From NCBI RefSeq assembly GCF_001625215.2, contig NC_030381.2, positions 3,435,131-3,499,130 of the forward strand: a stretch of 64,000 nucleotides of DNA, read 5' to 3'. The position numbers and the translations under genes are program-made. This DNA comes from Daucus carota subsp. sativus. Lineage: Eukaryota; Streptophyta; Magnoliopsida; Apiales; Apiaceae. Of the stretch, positions 52,015 to 63,475 are shown piece by piece; position 1 is the stretch's first letter, and every line of letters begins with the position of its first letter. The notes beneath the pieces were generated by a model. The model was not told the DNA's origin. It searched no databases and saw nothing but the letters and a program-made list of their open reading frames with translations.

Positions 52015-54160
52015 AATGAAAGGATGTGTTGCGGAAAAATTCAAAATGTTGAGAATTTTCAGAGAGATTAGAATTTCTTGAGGGTCACTTGCACGGGGCA
52101 TGCTTCTTAAAATTGAAGATCATCCTTAAAATTCATAATCGAGTATGAAAATTATTAATATAATAATAAAATATTATAAGTTATCTTTTGAATACATTAT
52201 TATAAAATCAAATTTCAAAAAAATAATAATAAGTTATTTGAAAATGCTAGAATTTTTAAATTTTCAGATTTTAGCATATAAATCGGAAATTATTCAAACA
52301 ATTACCTATTGTTTACAAAAAGAAATTCAAAGAAGCATAAGAAAGGGTCCTAAATATAGCATGTTTATTCCATGTTCAGTATATATCTATGGCTGATATT
52401 TTTCCTAACCCTACCTCCGTACCAGGTTATTTAAATGACAATGACAAATGAAAGGATGTGTTGCGAAAAATCCAAAATGTTGAGACTTAGAGAATTTTTA
52501 GAGAGATTAGAATTTCTTGAGGGTCACTTGAATGGGGCACGCTTCTTAAAATTGAAGATCATCCTTATGTTCATCTATATATGGTATAACATTATTGCGC
52601 TTTTTCAGTCACTCGATTATGTATTCGTATAATAGAACCACTTATTTCCATTAATCTCTTATTCGTCATTGGGGAGTTCTTCCACAGAATTAAGCCAATA
52701 GAATGGCAGTTCCAGAATCCAATGCTTCTTGCATGCATATTTATGTTTGACTGAGTTTAAAATTGTGTGCGACTCAATGTGAATTAATGTGATAAATCAG
52801 GAGCTTAAATGCGTATCTAGATAATTTTGACTTATTAATCACTAATAAGTTATTAAAAATATAATAATAAAAATAAAAATAATTTATGAGAAATTTTTAT
52901 AAAAAAGAAGTTCAAAAAAGTTAAGTTACTAAAAAACGTACCTCAAACTAAGTTTTGCCTTTCATTAGTTTATTACTTAATTCTAATTTTAAGCTTATTT
53001 ATGATTATTACACAAATATTTTTCAAACTTAAAATTAAAAATAACTTAAGAGCAAGTCCAATAGGTTACCTATCCTATTATTTATAAATAAATAATATAA
53101 AATAATGAGTGCTAGTATGTTTTAGTGATTTAGGTAATCTATTTTTAGTGTCAACTCCAATAGTAATCCCTATATTTGTTTTCCTAAGATTATTTTAATA
53201 ATAAATTTGAGAGAGAGAAGAGGAAAAGGAGAGAATAGACAACACTAGGATAACACTAGGATAGTGTTGGAGACACATTACCTAAATGTGAGTTTAGGAC
53301 ATCATATAGGTAAGCTATTGGACTTGCTCTAAGTCCTGGTCTAAACCTAGGCAAAAAGGCTCCTAGAAACACAATGAGGTCACCCTCTTATTTCTTATCC
53401 GAGTCTATGAAAATTGCTAGTGAGTTCAGTAGTCCAGTGAAAAACTTTTGAGGTTTGTTCATGGAATAATCATGGCCTTGCCAAAGTGCTAAAAATAAAA
53501 CAGTATGAATAACAAATGAAATTTTGAAGATACATAAGAATGTGTCCAAATATAAAGAAGTGATGGAGATACACTGGACCCTCTTATTCCGAATAATGGC
53601 GTAAGGTTTTTTCTTTTTACGCAAGTAGTGCACGCAATACACATGTTGCTCAATATCGGACTCGAAATTTGAAAATTGAAAAAACCACTCATATTCAGTG
53701 TTGGACTCGGAAAATTTAAAAATCAGCGGCACACAGGCACTGTTCTATTTTTGGATGTAGATACTGAAAAATGAGATATAATATATTTTTGTAAATTATG
53801 AATCTTCCTTATATTTTTTTATTCTTCCTTCTATCTTTTTAAACTTTTTTTATTCAATTTATATGTGTTCTTGGAATTGGTTAAAGTTTCTATATTTAAA
53901 TTAAAAGATTTGACATAAAATAAATGTCGTGTCTGGATGTACGAATGTCGGGAATGTCGGACACTGTACAGCTATCTACGCTGAATAGCCTGGGTGCATA
54001 GCCTATTCGGTGCTCAAATTTACAGTCGGCTGATAATTTTTCAGGAAAGATTCCATTCTGCTTGAGGGTGACCTGCATTTAGCATGTAGGGTCTTACAAC
54101 ATTTTGTAGTGAATATTATTCATAAAAACTATTCCATGACACCATTGTCTTATAATTACC
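52015..54160. repeat. Desaturase upstream repeat units, copy 3
   Basis: Degenerate units as in 33300-38060, with landmarks at 52050 and 52490, the CAGTTCCAGAATCCAATGCT block at 52707, and a tail matching 37440-37900 at 53360-53930. No coding region. A Tourist-like MITE is inserted at 53050-53329. Confidence 0.7.
53050..53329. mobile_element. Tourist-like MITE, 280 bp
   Basis: Ends GAGCAAGTCCAATAGGTTACC-like and (inverted) GAGCAAGTCCAATAGCTTACC-like, with TAA duplicated at 53047-53049 and 53330-53332. Confidence 0.9.
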
Positions 54161-54374
54161 TTGCTTAATGTAATTAATTGAGTTTATTTATTTGCTCAAA
54201 TGTTTCAGTGTGCCTATAAATACCTGCTGTTTAGTTATGCAATGAAACAACTGCAACATCACACAAGGTACATTCTGAGATTACCTCAGCTCTTATGTTG
54301 ATACAGTTTTATAAGTTCTGTTCTTTTGTCGAATGAACTGTGTGTAATTATATTACTTGAATCTTTGCAGAGCA

Positions 54375-55480
54375 ATGGATCAGAAGTCGGATTCGGATAC
54401 AAAAGTATCAAGAGTTCCTGTCTCAAGACCCGAATTCACTATCAGTGATCTGAAGAAAGCTATACCTCCCCATTGCTTTAAGCGTTCTGCTTTTCGCTCT
54501 TTTTCATACCTTCTCTCTGATACCACTGTGTTCCTCTCTCTTTTCTACATTTTCACAACAATCATGGCACAACCTATGCATCGAATATACTTCTATATGA
54601 CCTGCATTCTTTATTCAGTGATACAAGGGTGTGTCTTCTCACGGTTTTGGATCATAGGCCACGAATGTGGTCACAATGCTTTCAGTGAGTACAAATGGCT
54701 TGACGACACAGTTGGATTCACCCTGCACTCCTTCCTCCTGTTTCCTTCTCGTTTAAGTACAGTCACCATCGCCACCACACAAAAACCGGTTCTCTTGAAC
54801 AAGACGAACTAGACATCCCTCTGCTCAAGTCCCAAGTTCCATCAATTCACAAGCACTTGACCACACATCCTGTACCAAGATTCTTGGTCATCACTCTGGT
54901 TTTAATCTTCGGTGTGCCTCTATACTTGCTTGTAAACTTCCGTGATCGTGCTTATAACCAATTCGCCTCTCATTTCTACCCGTTTAGTCCAATGTACTCA
55001 CCTAACCAACGCGCTCAAATCTTACTTTCTGACACTGCATTACTCGCCATGCTCTATGGACTATACACACTCGTTTCACTAAAAGGATTTGCTTGGATTG
55101 CTCTTGTTTACAGAGGACCACACCTGGTTCAGACTAGTATGCTTTTCATAGTGGCTTTACTTCACCATGCTCATCCTCTAGTACCTTACAATGATTCTAC
55201 CAAATGGGATTGGCTAAGGGGATTATTGTCTACCATTGACCGAAACTACTGAATCTTCGACACAATCTATTATCAAGCAACTAATACTCATGTAGCACAT
55301 CATCTCTTCACATCAATCCCACATTACCATGCACTGGAAGCCACCAGAGCAATCAAACCTATACTTGGAGAGTACTACCAGGATGATGGCACAATATTTT
55401 ATAAATCACTGTGGAGTGCTAGAAAAGAGTGTGTCTATGTCAGAGGAAGACGAAAGCAAAGGGGCCTATTGGTATAACAA
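54375..55480 (+). pseudogene. FAD2-like desaturase 3 pseudogene
   Basis: Promoter TATA (54215), 5'UTR and UTR intron (54268-54370) are intact. The frame is open through His box 1 (HECGHN) but carries the same 4-bp deletion as copy 2 (near 54747), the same GGA-to-TGA change (55250) and the same extra base near the C-terminus. Trp92 is intact, unlike copy 2. About 54987-55120 matches copy 1 rather than copy 2 (PMYSPNQRAQ, LSDTALLAMLYG, LYTLVSLKGFAWIALVY), then switches back to copy 2 sequence (VQTSMLFIVALLHHAHPLVP). Confidence 0.93.
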
Positions 55481-56408
55481 CAAAGACCCAATCCAACATT
55501 AGCTTATAATCATCTCATCTCACACAGGGCACCGACTCAAAATATCATTGACATAAAGTGTTTATATGAGTATTTAGAATTCAATGCACTATCATGATAA
55601 GCACATGTAATTAAACTTCGATTACGTGTGCATTTCAACATCTACTCTACAACCCATTAGACCTGTAAAATTTACGCCAGGCACAATGATCATTTCGTAT
55701 TGAATAGGGGAAAAAACATGGTGACCGTGAGAACTTACATTAAATCAATATAACCAATATAACACATGATGTAGATATGATACTGTCAAACAAACAGAGT
55801 AGGGTAAAAATACTAGTTAAGACAAGGGCATACACTAGTCCAGTAAATACATTATTTGGCTTCCCAGAGACATTTTGTCAAACAGGTTAGGACAGTGATC
55901 GCTCAAACAATACGTTACAGTAATCTTCACAAACCAATTTACATGTGTGTGCGGGTGTGAGAGAGAAGGGAGGGAGAGGGGGATATAGAAATAGGGGGAG
56001 AGTAAGAGAAATAATCAGGAGATTAATCGGATAAGTAATTAAAAAATTAATAAGATAATCTCGACTGCTCTTCCGGCTTATTTTTCTACCAGATCTCACG
56101 TTCCGGTACGGAATTCACGAGGATCCATATCTGTTTATAAATTAAAATCTGTCGTATATAGTATCGATATCAACAATTTCAGCAGAAGTATTACTCAAAA
56201 ATTAACAAACTCCTCAATCCAAACCATGTTGAAAAAGACCAAAGAATCAAAAGACAAAATATTCAAAATATTCAAAATGCTAGGGATATGAAGACTTGAA
56301 CATCACATAATAATAAAATCATATCACACAAACAAACTAATATAAACTAAAGTGATTTAATTATCAATACGCATTTCATGATTATTTATCAATTAAAATA
56401 CATGAGCG

Positions 56409-56709
56409 TCAATCACAGTTTGTCTTTTCATACCCAGAACAAGTGTTTTTCTCCTTATGCACATACATAATCCTTTTTGGAAAAATCATAAAACTCTCCG
56501 TGATCTGATTTATTTTTGCCACTGTTTGCGACATTTCCGTCTCATTCCAAGTCATGCAACCCTGAACAACACCTATGACCCATATATACACAATATAAGG
56601 ATTCTGTATATGCTTTTATTGATTTATATTTGTAGCTATAAATATATATACAGAGAGATGTCTTACTTGATGTAACGATGAGAATGAAGAGCACCACAAT
56701 TTTCTCCAT
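56409..56709 (-). CDS. Putative small secreted peptide, copy 2 (two exons)
   Basis: Exons 56709-56667 and 56572-56409; same 68-residue layout, TATA and splice sites as copy 1. Two amino-acid changes: MEKIVV for MEIIVV in the signal region and SFMIFP for SFMVFP. No stop or frameshift. The Lys change lies within the signal's n/h boundary and may weaken it slightly. Confidence 0.45.
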
Positions 56710-57009
56710 TCTGCACAACCAAAAATTATTATATGTGAAATTGGCTGTGTCAATATATATGCACACTCAATCAGAGGGTATTAGGAAAGAAATAAATATT
56801 ATATTTGCAGAGATTGAGCTAATCATATTTGGAAAATGCTAGGTATTCCAGAAAGTTAAACTGATCCCATGAAATGTTACATCTTTCTAATGGACACAAA
56901 TCAGTTGCTCTAAGTTAGGCACCTGAGTGCTTTGCATTCACTTGGGCAACCATCATACATCTGCTATGATTCAAAAATGTCGACTTCTTTTGTTTTCTCC
57001 TCCTTCCTT

Positions 57010-57310
57010 GTTAGAATGAATTTTCCTCTAATTTGGTGTTTGATATTCCTCAAAACAGTGAGCAGACAACATTAGTTGCAACATTGAATGGTACCATTCA
57101 TTTAGTGGATCCCAAGTCTAAAAAAGTTCTATGTTCTCAGGCAACAGGGGGCTACTTTAACTTCATATCACACCCCCTGTCGAGTGTCGAACATAACGAA
57201 TCTGGACCTTGACCTCTTTACTAGATGGATTGTGGAGATGACTGGATGTTGTATGCGCACACTAAGCTTGGCAAAATGGTGTGTCCTTTACTCTTACTTC
57301 TGCCGCTCAA
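57010..57310 (+). pseudogene. IRE1-like luminal domain relic C
   Basis: Nearly identical to relic B, with the same internal stop after HNESGP and the same downstream DWMLYAHTKLGKM. The region 57311-57677 is shared flank. Confidence 0.5.
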
Positions 57311-57677
57311 CTGCATTTCCTTTATTCTGGATCAGACCCCAGTACAGAACCTCAACATTTTAAACCCGTAAACCTATCACAGCATCAACTATGCACCATT
57401 CATGTGATTATTACTTTGTTTGAATTCATATTTCCCCTCTAGTCTCATCTAACTATCTAAGTTTGTGCAGAACCAACTAAAACCAGTTTCAAGAGCTACA
57501 CTCTGATTAGATTAGATATGTGGCCCGAGTTGTAGCAGTTTATCATTAGCCAAAGACCCAATCCAACATTAGCTTATAATCATCTCATTGCACACAGTGC
57601 ACTATGCGGAAGGAATATAATTAACTAGATGCAAATAATCAAGAAAGTGTTTATATGTAAAACTTTGATTAGGCGTG

Positions 57678-58293
57678 TGATAACTCCAGATCCCGTTCCG
57701 GTGGCTCCTCCGCCGTGCACTGGTGTCTTGCGGTGTAGCTGCTGGATGGGTGTCTGCAAAACAACACCGGAGGGGGGTTTGGGCCCCGCGGTGTGGTGGG
57801 TGAAGGTGTATGTGTGGTGGTTGCTGGTGGCTGGTGGCTGAGAGTGTTTGAATATATGCTGAATGTAAATGTGTGTGAGAATGAGTGTAAAAAGAGAGTT
57901 ACCCTTGAACTCCTGATCTTGGTCCTATTTATAGGCCAAGGATTAGGGTTCAAGGGTGCGTACCTGGATCCTGGTCCTACACGTGTAGGGGTTTGATCCC
58001 CTACACGTGTCCAGGTGTCAGCGTAGGAGTAGTATTTTGGAATGTTCCTTGGCTTGTCTCTATCGCCAGTAGTTGACCGTTATGTTTGTCTTTATCGTGT
58101 CAGTCTGCGCCTTGTGCAGCAAGTGTCGGCTGATACCTATGTGAACCCTGGTCGAGGAGGGTGCTCGGGTAATGCCCGGGTTCGGGATCCTACCCGGGTG
58201 GTGTATCCGGGTTAGGGTTGATAGGTTGTGCTTTCCGGGGACCATGGTCCTCATGTGGGCCCGAGTTTGGACAACCCGGGTAACTCCACATCA
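57678..58293 (-). mobile_element. 3' LTR (616 bp) of a Ty3/gypsy Tat-type retrotransposon
   Basis: On the minus strand the LTR begins TGATGTGGAGTTACCCGG and ends CTGGAGTTATCA, i.e. TG..CA with TGAT/ATCA tips. The polypurine tract abuts the first end at 58294. A minus-strand TATA (CTATAAATAG, 57934-57925) suits the LTR promoter. Two G-boxes CACGTG (57980-57985, 58004-58009) sit in an inverted repeat. The 5' LTR is outside the window. The likely 5-bp target copy is GCGTG (57673-57677). Confidence 0.85.
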
Positions 58294-58308
58294 TTTGCCC
58301 CCCACTCC
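58294..58308 (-). promoter_or_regulatory. Polypurine tract (plus-strand primer site)
   Basis: Minus strand GGAGTGGGGGGCAAA immediately before the 3' LTR TG, as required for second-strand DNA synthesis. Confidence 0.8.
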
Positions 58309-58689
58309 CTTATATAGATTCTCTATGTGAGGGAGTAGAGTGGAGTTTTTGCTTTGTTTCCCCGATCGAGTGGACCCGGATAAGGGTGGAGGTTTATTCT
58401 TGCCCCCCGGCCTTGATTGATCCGGGTAGATATAGGAGTTTATGTTTGCTCTTCTATTCGGGTAGATCCGGGTGAGGGTGGAAGCTAGTGGAGGGACCCA
58501 GGTCGGGTGAATCTTGCTGTATTTCTGTACCCCTGTATTCGTGGACCCGGGTGGGGGAATCGTCCGGGTTGAGGGATGGTGAAACGGTTGAGGTGTGTAG
58601 AATTTGAACGGGTTGAGTGTCTCGGAAGTTGCACCGACGCGTCTTTTGAGGAGGGGTAATAATAAACGGCTGTAATAATTGCTATACGG

Positions 58690-58882
58690 CCAATGGGAGG
58701 TTGCCACGTGGTTTATCAGTATGGCTATAAATATAGCTTCCCCTCCCACTTCTTTATTTTTCATTTTCGCTTTCGTCTTTCTTCTCTCCATTGTTTCAAA
58801 AATCGCTGTGGGTGCTTCTTGTGGCTTGTACGAGTTCGAGTGTGGTGGTTGCTTCTGCTTCGTTCTCGCGACTTTGATTTCG
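58690..58882 (+). promoter_or_regulatory. Promoter and 5'UTR exon of the antisense gene
   Basis: CCAAT (58690-58694), G-box CACGTG (58705-58710) and TATAAATA (58726-58733) in normal order and spacing, then a pyrimidine-rich leader. The leader exon ends at 58882 before GTAAGCG; the 1,012-bp UTR intron ends at TTTAG 59894, four bases before the ATG. An independent promoter inside the retroelement, opposite to pol. Confidence 0.65.
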
Positions 58883-59898
58883 GTAAGCGTGCTTCCTCTT
58901 TTCATCCTTTTACCGTTTTTACTCCAAATAGATGCCATGCTTTGATTTTGCGGGTTTGTACAACTGTTTGCCGTAGCTCTGATCTTTGGTTTATCGTGTT
59001 TTGACTCGTTGTGCTTTAGTTTGGGGAAGTTTGTGAGTCTTTTGTGGTTTGTGGTTTCGATTTAAGACAGCTTGATGTTTGCATTTTTGGTTTGGGGTTT
59101 CGATCTTTTGAGAATCTGCATTTCGGTTTAAGGCTTTTGGTTGAATGTTCTTGCGTGTGTATGCGTGTATATATGTGTGTATAGGAGGGTTTTTGGTTTT
59201 GATTTTTGTTTTTGATTTGAAGTAATGAAGGAACTGTTTGTGGCTTTTGAGTTTTCGGGGGCTTGAACTGGACCCGGGTAGGACAGGTATGCCCGGGTTG
59301 GGTAGTTTCAGGAGATGGTTGTTTTAGGTTTAGGTGTTTGGTAGATGGTGTATATAATTGCGAAGGGGAGGGTCTCCGACCCGGGTACGTATATTAGGTC
59401 CGGGTAGGGATTTTGGGTGTTTTGTTTTGTACTTGGGAAAACTTTTTTGTGCTGTAGTATGTATATAGAACCCGGGTGTCCTTTTAGTATATAGTACTCT
59501 TCTCCCACGTAAATTTGAAGAAAGAGAGGGCCCGGGTAGGCTTGTAGGATATGGTGTATGTGTCTTAATGGTGAGCCCGGGTAGATGTGTTGATATTCTT
59601 GCAGCTTCCCGACTTGTGAGGATTTTTACGCCGCTGTAACATATATCGGATCCGGTCGTGTTTCTACTATATAGTATTCTCTTCCCGCGTAATTCTGGAA
59701 AAGGAGCGGCCCCGGGTAGGTTTGTAAGATGTTTGCAGTGTAAGCTGGACCCAGGTAGCTCTTTATGGTGTGCTTGTTTTTTGTTTTCTCTTTGGTATGT
59801 TCTTCACATAGGATTAGGATGGGATCCGGACCTAAATAAAACTTGTCACAATGTGTGAATTCTAAAAACTGACCCGGATTGCTTCTCTGTTTAGGTCC

Positions 59899-62504
59899 AT
59901 GGTCCGGATCCCTAGGCGGCAAAGACGAGAGATTGTTGCGTATTCTGCTGTACCCAGGGAGTTTTCCAATGACACAGAGTGCGACGAAGTCCATACTCTT
60001 GCTCACCGTGCTCAGGTGAAGATGGCTGAAAGAGAAGTTTCTTCTACCGGGGTGGTGTCCGCGTTTCAGAAGGTCACCAAGACGATTGGGAGGCAGGTAA
60101 TCATGTCCCCAGAAGGTGTCTGGTGTGATTCTAAGTCATATTTTATTACCAAGGCCCCCCTTGTCGAGGAGAAGGGTTTTTACACGAATATGGCCGGGTT
60201 CTATAGGCGTAAGCATCCTGACGGCCCCTTAGCTCCCTATAACAAGGAAGAGTTCGATGAGAGGTTTCGAGAATTTCCTGGGATCCGGGCTCCGTTCCCG
60301 GTGAGGAACCACATCAAAGAGATGTCTCCGGATATGGCTGACCGGATGATTCGGGCAGCTTTTCAACTTCCCCCCGAGGTCGAGTGGAGGTGGCCTGAGC
60401 CCGGGGAGAAGATATATCATCGACCCGGAGACGGTTTCGTTCCGGTATGGATGGAACATCTTCGGTCCGGGTGGAACCCCCGGTGGCACGTTTTTTTCAA
60501 ACACTTGTGCAAGTACGAGTGGAAGATTTCTCCAATGCAGCTGACTCCGAACGCGGTCAAATGGATGACCTGGTTCTTGTGGGCGTGTAACAAGATGAAC
60601 TATTATCCAACGCTGAAGCTGTTCCACGTTTTGTTTCAATTTAAGAAATCCGGGGTGAGACCCTTGTACGAGCTTCGCTTCCGCTCGAAGGAGTGTGGCC
60701 TGGGAACCGGGCTTGTGAGTCCGGTTATTCACCAGAGTTCGCTGAAGGGCTGGAACGGTGAAGTTCTCATGTTGAAAGGGCTGGATCTGGCCTTTATGCC
60801 GTACATCGAGACGGATGATACGAAAGTTAGGACCGATTTTGGTGCTCCGGGTGCTGCGGGGGAATTCCAGGCTCAGCTGGTCGAGTTCTGTACTTGTATC
60901 GGGTTTCAATTGACCCGGGACACATTTATGCAACATGACAAGCTGCACGAGGGTGGCTGTAAGTTGTGTTCTTTTCTTGTCCCTTGATTTCGCTTTGATT
61001 TTGCTTTTGTAGTGTCTTGTCCGGGTTCTCCTTTTTATAGCTTGCATATTCCGTTAGAATAATTTGTTGTAGCATGTTGTCCGGGTCTATTTTCTTTGTC
61101 CTGTTTCCTTAGTGAAGTCTTGTTGGATTTGTATTTTCGTTATTTGCCCTTGACCCGGGTTCTCTTCTTTTTGGCAGGTCTCCCATACTTTGATCCGGAT
61201 CTCTGGGATATCATGTCTGCAAAAGATTCTTTCGCCGCCGCTCTTCGGAATTTGGGAGGTGTGCACGTGGCCCCGAAACCTCAGCCGAAGAAGAAATCGG
61301 GGAAGAAGGGGGACTCGAAGAAAGGGGAGTCCGGGTCCTCCCGCCAGGGAACGGAGGGTACCGGGCATTCCAGTGCTACTCCGGGTGTTACTCCGGATCC
61401 GGACCTACAAATAGAGAATCCGGAGTTGGTCGCTGAGGCTGAAGAGGTGGAGAGCCCGGATCAAGGGCCAAAGAGGAAGAGGAAGAAGACTGATGCTGGT
61501 TCTTCCCAGAGGCAAGTGATTGATATGACGGTGGAGGATCCGGGCAAGTCGGCTATGGAGGTGGTGGATCTTGGGGTTGAAACTGAGGGCGGTTCCCGAC
61601 CGACCCCTAAATTCGGCAAGTACCCGGTTAAGAAAGTGCTCGGGCTGATGTCCGAACTCCCCTCTGACCAAGACTGGGAGATGATGGAGGACGAGGGTCT
61701 TGCCTCGAATTTTAAAGAAATCGGAAACTTGTGGGGTCAGGTATCTTACAATCCGACTCCTTTCTCTCTCTTTTTTTTTGTACTTTGCTTTCCTTCTCTG
61801 TTTTCGTAATTTTCGGTTTTATTGATCCCGGTATCCTGCTTCTTTTTTAGCTTGGTGGTCGTCTGGCCGGGTTCAATACCCATGCATTGAACAGTTTGAA
61901 GAAGGAGAGGGATCTTTCCGTGAAGAGCCTCGCTCGGGTCACAAAGTTGGAGAAGGATCTTGACGTGGAGAGGTCAGCCCGGGAGGCTTTGGAGTCCGGG
62001 GTGGCTTCCAAGATCAAAGAGGCTGAGATCCGGAAAGAGGCTGAGTTGGATCAGAAGATTAAGGATGCTGGGACCCGCGCTGACAGTGCTGAGAAGAGAG
62101 TAGCCGGCCTGGAGAAGGAAGTGTCTGATCTGAAGAAGCTGTTGGAAAGTAGGAAAGAGCCGGAGGAGGTTATTGCTGAGTTCAAAGAATCTACAGCCTT
62201 TGGGGACGCCCTGGCTAATGCTGCTGCAGCGGAAGTCGTCTGTTGTTGGAACGTGGCAGAGAAGCACATCAAAACTGATCCGGGGGCTAACCTTCAGAGT
62301 TTCATCGAAATCTTCCTGGCAGCTAAGGATAAGATTAAGGCCGGGAAGGGGGAACCGGAGCCGTATGATGGTCCGTCCCCTAGCTTTCTTCCTCCCGCCA
62401 ACCCGGGTAATGACTCCGATCCGGATTCTTCCTCCGCGGATTCCGAGCCTGCTGATGGGACTCCTGCTGACGAGACCCGGGATAACGAGACTCCTGCTGC
62501 CTGA
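59899..62504 (+). CDS. Retrotransposon antisense ORF, putative gypsy-type transposon domain plus coiled coil
   Basis: Coding exons 59899-60958, 61178-61740 and 61851-62504 join in frame at GT-AG sites (2277 nt, 758 aa). Residues about 90-350 resemble the plant 'putative gypsy type transposon' domain (PF04195): YEWKISPMQLTPNAVKWMTW, ACNKMNYYPTLKLFHVLFQF and RPLYELRFRSKE. A Lys/Ser/Gly/Pro-rich linker follows (KKKSGKKGDSKKGESG). A long charged coiled coil runs from about 555 to 650 (LKKERDLSVKSLARVTKLEK), and an acidic Pro/Ser tail ends the protein. Tat-lineage elements are known to carry such extra frames near the 3' LTR, often antisense; their role is unknown. No lesion seen, so a recent insertion. 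Confidence 0.85.
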
Positions 62505-62689
62505 TCTCCTTCTCTTTCCAGTTTGTTCATATTTGATTTAAGAACAATGTTTTTGTAAGACTAAGTACGTTTGATCTGGATGTTTGATATGGTCTGGATG
62601 GACCCGGTTGCAGTATTTTTAAATACTGCTTATGAATGAATGCTTTTATTTGTTCGAGATATTTCTTATTCGGATGTTTTGCATATGTA

Positions 62690-63475
62690 GCTTTATACTT
62701 TAGAAATTTTTCTAAGTAACAGTGCACAGGTGGATCCGGGTATATTTTACCCGGGGTTGATTGCTTATGCAATTTCGTACTTAGAAATTTTCTAAGTAAA
62801 ATGAACAGGTGGGTCCGGGCAACCTTCGCCCAGGTTGATTGCTTTCGTTTGCTTTTATACTTAGAATTTTTCTAAGTTGAATAAAATAGATGGACCCGGG
62901 CAACGTTTACCCGGGTTGATTGTTTGAACAATTTTGTACTTAGAAGTTTTTCTAAGTAAATGAACAGGTGGATCCGGGCGACCTTCGCCCGGGTTGATTG
63001 CTTTCGTTTGCTTTTATACTTAGAATTTTTCTAAGTTGAATAAAATAGATGGACCTGGGCAACGTTTACCTGGGTTGATTGCTTGAACAATTTTGTACTT
63101 AGAAGTTTTTCTAAGTAAATGAACAGGTGGATCCGGGCGACCTTCGCCCGGGTTGATTGCTTTCGTTTGCTTTTATACTTAGAATTTTTCTAAGTTGAAT
63201 AAAATAGATGGACCCGGGCAACGTTTACCTGGGTTGATTGCTTGAACAATTTTGTACTTAGAAGTTTTTCTAAGTAAATGAACAGGTGGATCCGGGCGAC
63301 TTCGCCCGGGTTGATTGCTTTCGTTTGCTTTTATACTTAGAATTTTTCTAAGTTGAATAAGATAGATGGATCCGGGCAACCTTCACCCGGGTTGATTGTC
63401 TTATTTGGCTTTTACACTTGGAAATTTTTCCAAGTGAAATGACTGAATTGATGGATCCGGGTAGTTGTGACCCGG
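62690..63475. repeat. Ten tandem 80-bp units with paired hairpins
   Basis: Each unit has an A/T stem (ACTTAGAA..TTCTAAGT) followed by a G/C stem (e.g. CCGGGCGACCTTCGCCCGG) and TTGATTGCTT. Stems start near 62696, 62779, 62860, 62938, 63018, 63098, 63178, 63257, 63336 and 63416. Units alternate in two types, giving a 160-bp higher-order period. It lies between the 3' ends of the antisense gene and pol. Confidence 0.93.

Larger units (their letters stand above)
54375..57677. repeat. Segmental duplication, copy B (partner 41454-44770)
   Basis: See copy A. It ends exactly at the retrotransposon LTR at 57678, whereas copy A continues into CTTTTCAACATATACTC; the boundary is therefore the retroelement insertion, not the original duplication end. 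Confidence 0.9.

Noticed and set aside
58291..58938. Minus-strand open frame of 215 codons next to the LTR
   Set aside because: It spans the polypurine tract, promoter and leader of the plus-strand gene, is Pro/Arg/Thr-rich from composition, and shows no domain.
60229..61047. Minus-strand open frame of 272 codons
   Set aside because: It is the mirror of the coding exon of the antisense retrotransposon gene (GC-rich, few stops) and resembles no protein.
62690..63475. Regular repeats resembling a CRISPR array
   Set aside because: The whole 80-bp unit is repeated with no unique spacers, within a plant retrotransposon.
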